From contig NZ_ATXQ01000009.1 in NCBI RefSeq assembly GCF_000421765.1, forward strand, positions 35,932 to 99,931: a stretch of DNA of 64,000 bases, given 5' to 3'. The stretch's first letter is position 1. Each line of letters begins with the position of its first letter. This document shows, one piece after another, positions 8,830 through 17,438 of this stretch. The DNA comes from Denitrificimonas caeni DSM 24390. Lineage in GTDB: Bacteria > Pseudomonadota > Gammaproteobacteria > Pseudomonadales > Pseudomonadaceae. Both the position numbers and the translations under genes were made by a program. The notes beneath the pieces were generated by a model. The model saw only the letters and a list, made by a program, of their open reading frames with translations, made no database searches and was not told where the DNA came from.

Positions 8830-11189
8830 AGAACACGCTCGGTTACGCACTCATTTGCTTAAGCATCAGCACTGCGTTCGCCGCCCAAGATGCAGATGAA
8901 TACTACCAGCTACCACTGGAGCAGCTGCTGCAGGTAACAACACAAGCGAAGGCGCAAGTTGGCTCGCGGGGTGACAAGCGTAACGCTCTGGATGCCGAAG
9001 TGCCAATTGATGTCATTAGCGCTGCAGAACTTGAATCCAGCGGTCATACCAGCTTGATATCGGCACTGGCGGCCCTAGTGCCAGGCTTTAACGCACCCGC
9101 TCCCAGCATTGCCGACGGCACTGACCACGCGCCACCCTTCACGTTGCGCGGCTTAAACCCAGATCAAGTGCTGGTACTGGTCAATGGCAAGCGCCTGCAT
9201 CAAAGTTCGCTGTTACACAATAATGGCACTGTAGGTCGCGGCAGCTCCAGCGTCGACCTGAACATCATTCCTTTAGATGCAGTCAGTCGTGTAGAAATTT
9301 TGCGCGAAAGCGCATCAGCTCAATATGGCTCCGATGCCATCGCTGGAACCATCAACATTATCCTTAAAGGCTATGGCCAATCTAGCCAAGCCCGTATGCA
9401 CTACGGAAAAACCAGCAAAGGCGATGGTGAGCATAAGCAAGCCAGCATCTTCCATAGCGTGCCACTGAGCGGTGACGGTTTTATTAATTTGACTGGGGCA
9501 TGGCGCGACCGTGGCCGTAGTAATCGTGCGGCTGCAGATACGGAGGACGGAGGCCGGATCAATACACGCTTTGGTGATGCAGACACCCAGGATGGCTCGT
9601 TCTTGCTGAATGCCGAACTACTGCAAGGTGATACCACACTTTACTCACACGCGTTGTATAACCGCAGACTGAGCAATGCAGGTGCTTTCTTTCGACGTGC
9701 CGATAGTGAGCAAAATATTCCCGAACTGTACCCTGATGGCTTCCTGCCAAAAATCGCCCCCAAAATAACCGATTATTCTTTTAGCGGCGGCGCTAAAGGC
9801 ATCCTCAGCGATGACACACACTGGGACCTGAGTTACACCCACGGCCATAATGACTTCCACTTTTACCTAAAAAACTCGCTCAATGCTTCACTGGGACGCA
9901 TCAGCCCAACTTCGTTTGATGCAGGATCCACTGACTACACTCAACAGATATTGAATCTGGCCCTGAGCAAAAAAATCGGTTTACACACTCTGTCATACGG
10001 CTACGAATGGCGCGAGGAGCACTATCGTATTAACGCTGGTGATAGCGCTTCTTACGTACAAGGTCCGCACCCTAGTGCCGGTGGTTCTCAAGGTTTTCCA
10101 GGTTTTGGCCTAGCCAACGAGGTATCGCAGCGACGCCAAACCCACTCCATTTATGGCGATTTAAACTACCGGCTTAGCCAACGCTGGACCTTAGATACAG
10201 CCACACGCTTGGATCATTCCAGTGACTTTGGTAGCACTTTTAGCGGCAAGCTGGCTTTACGCTTTCGTCCAACCGATACCTTGCTACTACGCGCCAGCCT
10301 TAATACTGGCTTTCGTGCACCCTCCTTAACGCAAAGTCATTTTTCCTATACAGGCTCCTACCGCAACAGTGCCGATCCTGCTCCAACCCTCTGGGGCAAC
10401 TTTGCAGTGGATCATCCCGTCAGCAGAGCGCTGGGAGCAAAAGATCTGAAAGTAGAAAAATCGACCCATTTTGCTATGGGCCTCGTCTTTGAGCCTGCAG
10501 CGAACCTTACTGCAAGCGTTGATGGTTTTATCACCGACATCAATGACCGCATCATGCCAACGGCCTATATTTCAGCCGACAGTGTGCCGACAGCCAAATC
10601 GACTCTGAAACAATACGACATCGATGGCGCAGTTTATTTTACCAACGCGATCAAAACCCGCACCCATGGCGTAGACTTGCGTCTTGACTACAGCCATGAA
10701 TTGAAGCAAGGCGCAACACTGAAGTTTCGCAGTGGTTACCAATACAGTAAAACCCGCATCCAAAGCATCAACCCACCATCTACAGTGCTGGGTAATAATG
10801 CTGAAAACGTAGTGCTGGATTCTTTTAGCCGAGTTCTAGTGGAACAAGGGCAACCAGCCCATCGTTTCAATCTTCGCAGCACCTACTCAACTCGATCTTA
10901 TGACTTGATGTTTAATTTGAATCGTTTTGGCGCCTATGCCAGCACCTTGGATCATTACAAAGTTGGTTTTGCTGCCAAGTGGACGCTGGATGCGGAACTG
11001 GCATATCACTTTGACCAGTCACTGACGGTGGCATTAGGTGGGGTAAATTTATTTGACACTGAACCTGACACATGGGAAGACTCAGGATACCCGAGGGATC
11101 CTGCCGACAAAGTCGTTCCTTACTCCCAGTATTCACCACTCAACTTTAATGGTCGCTATATCTATATGCGTGCACATTATAAATTTTAA
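8826..11189 (+). CDS. TonB-dependent outer-membrane receptor
   Basis: A 787-residue receptor with signal peptide (cleavage after AFA near residue 19). A plug domain runs from about 55 to 180 (TLRGLNPDQVLVLVNGKRLHQ, IPLDAVSRVEILRESASAQYGSDAIAGTINIILK), followed by a beta-barrel ending in the required aromatic residue (YMRAHYKF). The QLLQVTTQAK stretch just after the signal may serve as TonB box or linker; no FecA-type signalling domain is present. Ligand is unknown: the plug resembles the broad iron-complex receptor group rather than a named siderophore receptor. Overlap of 4 bases with the YfiR-like gene shows it belongs to the cyclase operon. Because TonB receptors move substrate into the periplasm where YfiR acts, a ligand-responsive c-di-GMP circuit is a reasonable inference. 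Confidence 0.88.
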   Translation: MKNTLGYALICLSISTAFAAQDADEYYQLPLEQLLQVTTQAKAQVGSRGDKRNALDAEVPIDVISAAELESSGHTSLISALAALVPGFNAPAPSIADGTDHAPPFTLRGLNPDQVLVLVNGKRLHQSSLLHNNGTVGRGSSSVDLNIIPLDAVSRVEILRESASAQYGSDAIAGTINIILKGYGQSSQARMHYGKTSKGDGEHKQASIFHSVPLSGDGFINLTGAWRDRGRSNRAAADTEDGGRINTRFGDADTQDGSFLLNAELLQGDTTLYSHALYNRRLSNAGAFFRRADSEQNIPELYPDGFLPKIAPKITDYSFSGGAKGILSDDTHWDLSYTHGHNDFHFYLKNSLNASLGRISPTSFDAGSTDYTQQILNLALSKKIGLHTLSYGYEWREEHYRINAGDSASYVQGPHPSAGGSQGFPGFGLANEVSQRRQTHSIYGDLNYRLSQRWTLDTATRLDHSSDFGSTFSGKLALRFRPTDTLLLRASLNTGFRAPSLTQSHFSYTGSYRNSADPAPTLWGNFAVDHPVSRALGAKDLKVEKSTHFAMGLVFEPAANLTASVDGFITDINDRIMPTAYISADSVPTAKSTLKQYDIDGAVYFTNAIKTRTHGVDLRLDYSHELKQGATLKFRSGYQYSKTRIQSINPPSTVLGNNAENVVLDSFSRVLVEQGQPAHRFNLRSTYSTRSYDLMFNLNRFGAYASTLDHYKVGFAAKWTLDAELAYHFDQSLTVALGGVNLFDTEPDTWEDSGYPRDPADKVVPYSQYSPLNFNGRYIYMRAHYKF

Positions 11190-11313
11190 GAGTATTACTT
11201 GGATCTGTACTGCATAGAGTCTTTTTGCTGAAGCCATTAAGGTTGTGTGAGTTGAGAAATACGCAACCCTAGGTATTCAGCTCGCAAAGGCTGTAAGTTA
11301 TTGTTATCGCTCT

Positions 11314-11913
11314 TCAATCCAGCAGCTCAATGCCTAAACTCTCGAGCAAATACACTGCCTCAAACTTAGAAAACTTAGCGCCTTGTAGTTGATTTTCTAA
11401 CACATTGAGTGAGAGCTGACTGGATTCGCTAAAGTTTGCCCCTTGTAAGTTGGTGCGCATAAACAAACTATGGCTAAAATCACAGCTGGTCATCAAGGCT
11501 TGCGAAAAATCGCCTTCACGAAAATCCACGTCATGCACTTTGCATTCATCAAGTACCAGCGCTTGTAAGGTCAAGCCGAAAAAAGATGAATCATTGAGCA
11601 GGCATTGGCGAAAACTGAGTTCAAAGTCTTTGTGGTATTGCGACCAGGTGGCGCGCGTCCAATCCACAGCCAGCAGTTTGCACTGAAGAAAACTCAAGCC
11701 AAACAGCCGCGTATAAGGCAGGCTGATTAAGCTCAACTGACAACGATTAAACGTGCAGTTAATAAAACGACAAGCTTCGAAGGTGGCACCGCTGAAATGA
11801 CAGTCAATAAAGCTGCACTCTTCAAACTCACTGCCAATGCAGACTAAATCGCGCTGATCCAAGCAGTTAAATGATACTGCAAAGTACTGTTGCTGACTTT
11901 CTATCGTGCTCAA
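11314..11913 (-). CDS. Pentapeptide-repeat protein
   Basis: Right-handed quadrilateral beta-helix protein built from A(D/N)LxX-type repeats: CSFIDCHFSGATFEACRFINCTF, CLLNDSSFFGLTLQALVLDECKVHDVDFREGDFSQA, SLFMRTNLQGANFSES. The repeats span almost the whole protein; the C-terminus FEAVYLLESLGIELLD is helical. Homologous proteins are common in Pseudomonas and have no established function, although some pentapeptide proteins mimic DNA and protect gyrase. The open frame extends upstream to ATGs at 11943 and 11973, but neither has a ribosome-binding site and the latter overlaps the SDR gene. A TTG at 11913 preceded by AGAGG at 5 nt gives a 199-residue protein beginning MSTIESQQ, which I prefer. It is downstream of and probably co-transcribed with the SDR gene. 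Confidence 0.75.
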   Translation of the reverse strand: MSTIESQQQYFAVSFNCLDQRDLVCIGSEFEECSFIDCHFSGATFEACRFINCTFNRCQLSLISLPYTRLFGLSFLQCKLLAVDWTRATWSQYHKDFELSFRQCLLNDSSFFGLTLQALVLDECKVHDVDFREGDFSQALMTSCDFSHSLFMRTNLQGANFSESSQLSLNVLENQLQGAKFSKFEAVYLLESLGIELLD

Positions 11914-11950
11914 GACAACCTCTATTCGATCTGTGCATCGCATGAATTGA

Positions 11951-12658
11951 TTAAAAGGGTAAAACTCTGCCATCCCAATTTAATAGCGCACCACTGATTT
12001 CCGGCTTTAAACCATCGCGCACCTTGAGTAAACGCTGTGCAGTCTGCGCCGCTGTTTGTAGTTGCCCTTGCGCAAGATTACTTTGGAATGGCTCGGACAA
12101 CGGCGTATCAGTGGTACCAGGATGCACAGAGACAATGCAGGCACTCGGATTAAGTCTGGCGACTTCCAAACTGAAATTTTTAACCAGCATATTTAACGCC
12201 GCTTTACTCATGCGGTAGCTGTACCAACCACCCAAATGATTATCGGTAATGCTGCCGACTTTAGCGCTGAGCACTAAGACTTTAACCTCTGGACTACGGG
12301 TTAAATACCGAAACAAAGCACGTAAATACTGCGCAGGAATAACCACATTGCTGTGCAAGCGCTGCAGCAACTGCTCGCTACTCAGTTGGCGAATGGTTTT
12401 CTCTGGCATACCTAAGTCATCGTGCAACACACCATTACAGATAAAAACTGTATCCGGCTGTTGTTGTAAGGCTTGCTCTACGCTGTGCTGGCAGCTGCCT
12501 TCGCTCTGCAAAGCATCTTGCTGCCAAATGTAAGCGCTATGTTTGGGTGCTGGCTGGCGACTAATGATGTTCACCTGCGCGCCTTGCTGATGACACTGCT
12601 CTGCGATGGCTTGTGCGATATGGCTGCTGCCGCCAATAATCAAAACTGATTTAGACAT
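11951..12658 (-). CDS. SDR-family NAD(P)-dependent oxidoreductase (C-factor-like)
   Basis: A 235-residue short-chain dehydrogenase. The nucleotide-binding motif is IIGGSSHIAQAIA at the N-terminus (a variant of TGxxxGIG), the structural motif is CNGVLHD near residue 75, and the catalytic pair is YSYRMSK (YxxxK) near 167, with VSVHPGTTDTPLS after it. The overall form is that of the CsgA/C-factor-like group of simple SDRs. Substrate is unknown. Start ATG at 12658 is preceded by AAGGTGAC. The pentapeptide gene follows on the same strand. Confidence 0.8.
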   Translation of the reverse strand: MSKSVLIIGGSSHIAQAIAEQCHQQGAQVNIISRQPAPKHSAYIWQQDALQSEGSCQHSVEQALQQQPDTVFICNGVLHDDLGMPEKTIRQLSSEQLLQRLHSNVVIPAQYLRALFRYLTRSPEVKVLVLSAKVGSITDNHLGGWYSYRMSKAALNMLVKNFSLEVARLNPSACIVSVHPGTTDTPLSEPFQSNLAQGQLQTAAQTAQRLLKVRDGLKPEISGALLNWDGRVLPF

Positions 12659-12780
12659 AGTGTCACCTTAAACTGAGGTGTTGCGCTTAGCGGTTTCGTC
12701 TGATGATTCGAGCCTATTACTGTTGATCCAGAGGCAACTTAGCATGCCCTGCCGAGCTATCAATACACAGTGCTCAAATA

Positions 12781-12812
12781 ATAAAAAAGGCGACTGTTTA
12801 AAGTCGCCTTTT
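12781..12812 (-). terminator. Intrinsic terminator of rpoH
   Basis: A 12-bp stem (12784-12795 with 12801-12812, AAAAGGCGACT core) and a 5-nt loop end in a T tract when read on the minus strand, about 25 bases after the rpoH stop. Confidence 0.85.
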
Positions 12813-12836
12813 AAAGGATATATGACCCGCTAAAGC

Positions 12837-13697
12837 TTAAGCAGCAATACTGCCTTTGAGCTTATTCATCGCGTTTTTCTCAAGCTGACGAATCCGCTCT
12901 GCCGAGACGCCATATTGTGCGGCGAGATCATGCAGGGTGACTTTTTCATCAGACAACCAACGTTGCTGCAGAATATCGCGACTGCGCTCATCGAGCTGAC
13001 TCAGCGCCTCATGCAAGTTACTGCTAGAGTTCTCAGTCTGATCAGAGGCTTCCAACTGCAAAGCTGGATCATAGGTATGGTCTTCGAGATAATTCGAAGG
13101 TGACTGATAGGCGCTCTCATCATCGTCACTATCGGACGGATCAAACGACATATCGTGACCGGTTAAGCGGCTTTCCATCTCGCGCACTTCGCGTGCTTCC
13201 ACACCTAAAGAGTCCGCCACAGCATCCACTTCAGAATTGGTCAGCCACGCTAAACGTTTTTTCTGGCGACGTAAGTTAAAGAACAGTTTGCGCTGAGCTT
13301 TAGTGGTCGCAACCTTAACGATGCGCCAGTTGCGCAGCACATATTCGTGAATTTCAGCTTTAATCCAGTGCACAGCAAAAGATACTAAGCGCACACCCAT
13401 TTCTGGATTAAAGCGCTTCACAGCTTTCATCAAACCCACGTTACCTTCTTGAATCAGGTCGCCTTGGGGTAAGCCGTAACCTGAGTAACTACGCGCGATA
13501 TGCACCACAAAACGTAAGTGGGCCATGACTAATTGGCGTGCAGCATCTAAATCTTGGTGATAATACAAACGTTCACCCAAATCACGCTCTTGCTCTACCG
13601 AGAGTAGCGGAATTGAGTTAACGGAATGCACATAAGACTGCAGGTTCGCACCTGGGCTTAACATTTGTGCTGTTTGTAATGCGGTCGTGGTGGTCAT
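12837..13697 (-). CDS. rpoH: RNA polymerase heat-shock sigma factor RpoH (sigma-32)
   Basis: Directs transcription of heat-shock and proteostasis genes. The 286-residue length is typical (about 284). Region 1.2 [18 protein letters not shown], region 2 core [54 protein letters not shown], the diagnostic RpoH box QRKLFFNLR near residue 135, and region 4 [18 protein letters not shown] are all present. Start ATG has GGAGG 7 nt upstream. Gene order ftsY-ftsE-ftsX-rpoH is conserved widely in gammaproteobacteria; a hairpin between ftsX and rpoH suggests rpoH is mainly transcribed from its own promoter. Thermosensing 5' mRNA structure is known for E. coli rpoH; I did not fold this one. Confidence 0.96.
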   Translation of the reverse strand: MTTTTALQTAQMLSPGANLQSYVHSVNSIPLLSVEQERDLGERLYYHQDLDAARQLVMAHLRFVVHIARSYSGYGLPQGDLIQEGNVGLMKAVKRFNPEMGVRLVSFAVHWIKAEIHEYVLRNWRIVKVATTKAQRKLFFNLRRQKKRLAWLTNSEVDAVADSLGVEAREVREMESRLTGHDMSFDPSDSDDDESAYQSPSNYLEDHTYDPALQLEASDQTENSSSNLHEALSQLDERSRDILQQRWLSDEKVTLHDLAAQYGVSAERIRQLEKNAMNKLKGSIAA

Positions 13698-13763
13698 TAA
13701 TATCCTCCAACGGGTAACAATTTCTGTAAAATACTATTGATTCTAAGACGCTAATTTAACCAT

Positions 13764-13786
13764 AAAGTTCCCCTTTTCGGGGCTTT
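13764..13786 (-). terminator. Probable terminator between ftsX and rpoH
   Basis: AAAG-(tt)-CCCC / GGGG-CTTT stem with a TTTTC loop and a two-base bulge. The U tract on the minus strand is short, so termination may be partial. Confidence 0.45.
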
Positions 13787-13824
13787 AAAACATGCTGAAA
13801 CACTTATCCTAGAAGGCTTTGCCA

Positions 13825-14841
13825 TTAACGCGGTGATAACTCTCGCAGGTGCCGTGCTACGGCTAACCATGCACCGATGTAACCCAGTAATACTGCACCA
13901 AGTAGCAAGGAAAAGCCATCTTCGACCGGCACACCGGACAAAGTGAACTCACTGCCGTACAGTTGTGCGAGTTGCACCACCGAGTCATTCAGCCAATCAA
14001 GACCGAAAGCCAGCAGTAACCAAGCCAATATGCCACCGGCTAAGCCATAGAGCACGCCCATATATAAGAACGGACGACGCACATAGCCATCGGTGCCGCC
14101 AACCAGCTTAATCACTTCAATTTCAACACGGCGATTTTCAATGTGCAGGCGAATAGTGTTACCCACCACCAGCAATAACGCCGCAATCAGCAGCACAGAT
14201 AACGCGAAGATAAAATGCTCACCCATCTGCAAAATCGCCGCTAAGCGCTCAATCCACATCAGATCAAGCTGGGCTTGCTGCACCTTGGGCATGCTTTTCA
14301 GCTCATCCAGTAAAGCCACCAAAGTGTCTTTATCAACCACTTCTGGAGTGACTAAAATACTGCCTGGCAAAGGATTATCAGGTAATTCGCGCAACGCTTC
14401 GCCTAAGCCAGACTGCTCTTGGAACTCTGCCAGCGCTTGCTCACGGCTGATCCATTGCACCTCAGCCACGTGCTCATGTTCAGCTATTTTGTCGCGCAGC
14501 AACTCACCGTAAGTATCGCCAGCGTCTAACTCTAGAAACAGCGAGATTTGCGCAGCACGCTGCCATGAGCCACCGAGCTGACTGACATTTTCTAATAACA
14601 GCGCCAGCCCCATCGGCAAACTTAAAGCAACGGCCATCACCAAGCAGGTAAAAAAACTACCGAGCGGCTGACGGACTAAACGGCTGACACTGTCTCTGCA
14701 ACTGGCGCGGTGATTTTCCACCCAAGCCCGCAGCTGATTACGAAAACCACGGGTGTCGGACAAAGACGACTCAACTTGATTTTTTGTCGTGGCGCCAACG
14801 CGCTCACCGGGCTGATCTGGGGTTACACGGGCAGAACACAT
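13825..14841 (-). CDS. ftsX: Cell-division protein FtsX
   Basis: Permease-like partner of FtsE; the complex activates septal cell-wall hydrolases through EnvC and coordinates division. The 338 residues comprise a cytoplasmic N-terminus of about 70, TM1 (SFFTCLVMAVALSLPMGLALLL), an extracellular domain of about 100 residues (SQLGGSWQRAAQISLFLELD to SMPKVQQAQLDLMWIERL) and three more C-terminal membrane segments (HFIFALSVLLIAALLLVV, LYGLAGGILAWLLLAF and FSLLLGAVLLGYIGAWLAV). RRVEIEVIKLVGGTDGYVRRPF between TM2 and TM3 is the conserved FtsX cytoplasmic loop. The start overlaps the ftsE stop by one base (TAATG), showing translational coupling. Confidence 0.95.
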   Translation of the reverse strand: MCSARVTPDQPGERVGATTKNQVESSLSDTRGFRNQLRAWVENHRASCRDSVSRLVRQPLGSFFTCLVMAVALSLPMGLALLLENVSQLGGSWQRAAQISLFLELDAGDTYGELLRDKIAEHEHVAEVQWISREQALAEFQEQSGLGEALRELPDNPLPGSILVTPEVVDKDTLVALLDELKSMPKVQQAQLDLMWIERLAAILQMGEHFIFALSVLLIAALLLVVGNTIRLHIENRRVEIEVIKLVGGTDGYVRRPFLYMGVLYGLAGGILAWLLLAFGLDWLNDSVVQLAQLYGSEFTLSGVPVEDGFSLLLGAVLLGYIGAWLAVARHLRELSPR

Positions 14842-15509
14842 TAGACAGCCTCTCCATCACCAATCAAACGACCACGTTGCAAGGTCAGCATACGCTGGCG
14901 CATGCGTGCAATTAATGCCAAGTCATGACTGGCAATCAGCACCGTGGTGCCGAGTTGATTAATGTCTTCAAACACTGACATGATTTCAGCGGCAAGACGC
15001 GGATCAAGGTTGCCAGTAGGCTCATCGGCCAGTAAGAGCGCCGGCTGATGGACAATTGCCCGAGCGATACCAACACGTTGCTGTTGGCCAGTGGATAAGT
15101 CTGCAGGAGCCTGCAGGGCTTTATCTTTTAAGCTGACCCGCTCCAGCGCTAAGCTGACGCGCTGGTTAATTTCTTCTTGCGGCAAACCTAAAATCTGCAG
15201 CGGTAAGGCCACATTGGCAAACACACTGCGATCAAACAATAATTGGTGATTTTGAAAAACCACTCCAATTTGGCGGCGCAAAAATGGAATCTGAGCATTG
15301 GTGATTTTGGCGAGATCTTGTCCAGCCAAGAGCAATTTACCGGCTGAGGGTCGCTCCATCGCGAGCAACAAACGCAACATGGTACTTTTACCAGCACCTG
15401 AGTGACCGGTGACAAATAAAAACTCACCACGGCGCACGCGAAAACTCAACTCATGCAAACCAACATGTCCGTTGGGATAACGTTTTGCGACCTGCTCAAA
15501 TCGAATCAT
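14841..15509 (-). CDS. ftsE: Cell-division ATP-binding protein FtsE
   Basis: ATPase of the FtsEX complex. The 222 residues carry Walker A GHSGAGKST near 36, Q-loop GVVFQNHQLLFDRSV (the QNHQLL form is typical of FtsE), ABC signature LSTGQQQRVGIARAI near 139, Walker B LLLADEPTGNLD near 160 and H-loop IASHDLAL near 195. It overlaps the ftsY stop by 4 bases (ATGA) and the ftsX start by 1, so the three genes form one operon. Confidence 0.96.
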   Translation of the reverse strand: MIRFEQVAKRYPNGHVGLHELSFRVRRGEFLFVTGHSGAGKSTMLRLLLAMERPSAGKLLLAGQDLAKITNAQIPFLRRQIGVVFQNHQLLFDRSVFANVALPLQILGLPQEEINQRVSLALERVSLKDKALQAPADLSTGQQQRVGIARAIVHQPALLLADEPTGNLDPRLAAEIMSVFEDINQLGTTVLIASHDLALIARMRQRMLTLQRGRLIGDGEAV

Positions 15510-17293
15510 GCAGAATCCTTCTCGGCAAATAACGCTTTAACAAAATCATCGGCAACAAAATCACGCAAATCATCGATGCCTTCACCGACACCAATATAGC
15601 GCACGGGAATTTGAAAATGTTTGGCCAGAGCAAAAATAACCCCACCTTTGGCCGTGCCATCCAGCTTGGTCAGCGCAAGACCTGTCAATGGAATGGTTTC
15701 ATTAAACTGACGGGTTTGATTGATCGCATTTTGTCCAGTACCAGCATCCAACACCAACAGCACTTCATGCGGTGCGCTGTCATCCAGCTTGCTCATCACA
15801 CGACCGACTTTACGCAGCTCTTCCATCAAATTGTCTTTAGTGTGCAAGCGCCCTGCGGTATCAGCAATGAGCACATCCATGCCACGCGATTTAGCCGCTT
15901 GCAGCGCATCAAAAATCACTGAGGCTGAGTCTGCACCGGTGTGCTGGGCAATTACTGGGATTTTATTGCGCTCACCCCAGACTTGCAGTTGTTCAACTGC
16001 AGCAGCACGGAAGGTATCACCGGCGGCTAACATGACTTTTTTGCCGTCTTTTTGCAGACGTGCGGCTAACTTACCAATAGTAGTGGTTTTACCCGCGCCA
16101 TTGACACCGACCACGAGAATCACATAAGGCTTTTTCTCGGCAGTGATCTGCATCGGCTGCTCAATTGGACGCAATAAATCCGCCATTTCCACTTGCAGCG
16201 CTTGATACAAAGCACCACTGTCGGCTAATTCTTTACGTGCAACCCGTCGAATTAAATTGCCCATAATGGCAGTAGTAGCTTCCATTCCGACGTCTGCGGT
16301 CAGTAAGCGCGTTTCCAGCTCATCGAGCAGGTCATCATCAATTTCTTTTTTACCCAGAAACAGGCTGGCCATGCCTTCGCCAAGACTGGAGCTGGTTTTG
16401 GCTAAGCCTTGCTTTAAACGTGCGAACCAACTGGCTTTGTTATCTTGCGGCTTATCCTGTCCACCAAGATTTGCATCCAGTTTCGCTTCGTCAGCATCGC
16501 CAGCTATTTCTGTTTCTGGTTCTGGCACAACAAGCGGCGCTACTGGCGCAGGCGGCACAACAACTTCACTACCGCCACTGATTCGAAAGCGTGAATAGGC
16601 TGGACGAGCAGGTTCTATGGCAGTGCTCGGTGTATCCAAGGTCTGTGCTGGGACTGACTCGGCAACAGGCGCTGTGGTTAATTCAGGTATTGGCGTAATG
16701 CTTGGTTGCAGCGGCGCAGCACTAGGCTCGCTCTGCTGCTCACGTGGCGCAGGCACTGGCTCAGCAATAAGAGCCGGCACTGGTTCAGTAACCACTTGAG
16801 CATCAGCTTGATGGTGCACAAAAGAAGCAGCCGTCGCCGCTAAAGTCGACTCAGCATCTGCCGTTTGCTGAGGCTCAGAAAGCGCGGTAGAGCTCACTGT
16901 TTGCGCCGCACTAGGCGACTCAACTGGCTGTACTGGATCAGAACTAACAAGCGTTGAGCTGACAGCTTCAACAGCTGCAGCGACCTGCTCTACTGGCGCA
17001 GTATCAGGCTCAGGCTCGTCATTGAGGATAGCGGGCTCTGCGTGAGGCTCTACAACTGTAGATACTTGCTCAGGAGCAACCTCTGGTTGAGCGGTTTCAG
17101 CTGCCTGCACTGTAGACTCAGCGGCACTAGGCTCTGGCGTTTGCGGCTCAGCATTCTTTTTGCTAAACCAAGAAAATAAGCCTTTTTTAACAGGCTTAGC
17201 TGCGGATTCACTGGCTGCTTGATCAGCAGTCTCAGGAGTATCAGCGCGAGGCGCTGGCTGTGGTGTTTTTTTGTCGTCGCCGGAACCAAACAT
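15506..17293 (-). CDS. ftsY: Signal recognition particle receptor FtsY
   Basis: GTPase that docks SRP-ribosome complexes at the inner membrane. It is long, 595 residues against 497 in E. coli, because of a low-complexity A domain of about 280 residues rich in Ala, Glu, Pro, Val and Thr. The N-terminal LFSWFSKKN stretch is a likely membrane-binding helix. The NG domain fills the C-terminal half: G1 GVNGAGKTTTIGKLA, AAGDTFRAAAVEQL, G3 IADTAGRLHT, G4 LTKLDGTAKGG, with the ending GVGEGIDDLRDF. Heads the ftsY-ftsE-ftsX operon and is divergent from the M16 peptidase genes. Confidence 0.95.
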   Translation of the reverse strand: MFGSGDDKKTPQPAPRADTPETADQAASESAAKPVKKGLFSWFSKKNAEPQTPEPSAAESTVQAAETAQPEVAPEQVSTVVEPHAEPAILNDEPEPDTAPVEQVAAAVEAVSSTLVSSDPVQPVESPSAAQTVSSTALSEPQQTADAESTLAATAASFVHHQADAQVVTEPVPALIAEPVPAPREQQSEPSAAPLQPSITPIPELTTAPVAESVPAQTLDTPSTAIEPARPAYSRFRISGGSEVVVPPAPVAPLVVPEPETEIAGDADEAKLDANLGGQDKPQDNKASWFARLKQGLAKTSSSLGEGMASLFLGKKEIDDDLLDELETRLLTADVGMEATTAIMGNLIRRVARKELADSGALYQALQVEMADLLRPIEQPMQITAEKKPYVILVVGVNGAGKTTTIGKLAARLQKDGKKVMLAAGDTFRAAAVEQLQVWGERNKIPVIAQHTGADSASVIFDALQAAKSRGMDVLIADTAGRLHTKDNLMEELRKVGRVMSKLDDSAPHEVLLVLDAGTGQNAINQTRQFNETIPLTGLALTKLDGTAKGGVIFALAKHFQIPVRYIGVGEGIDDLRDFVADDFVKALFAEKDSA

Positions 17294-17438
17294 AGAAAAA
17301 GGCTATCTCAGCAGGTCACACAAACTGTGTTATATCAATAAGTACACGCAGTTGTGGTTGTTAATAAAATGGTTGCGTATCCTAGCACCTCTAAGCCTCT
17401 GTAGCTAAACTCAGAGCGCAGTTTGAAAGGTCCAAAGC

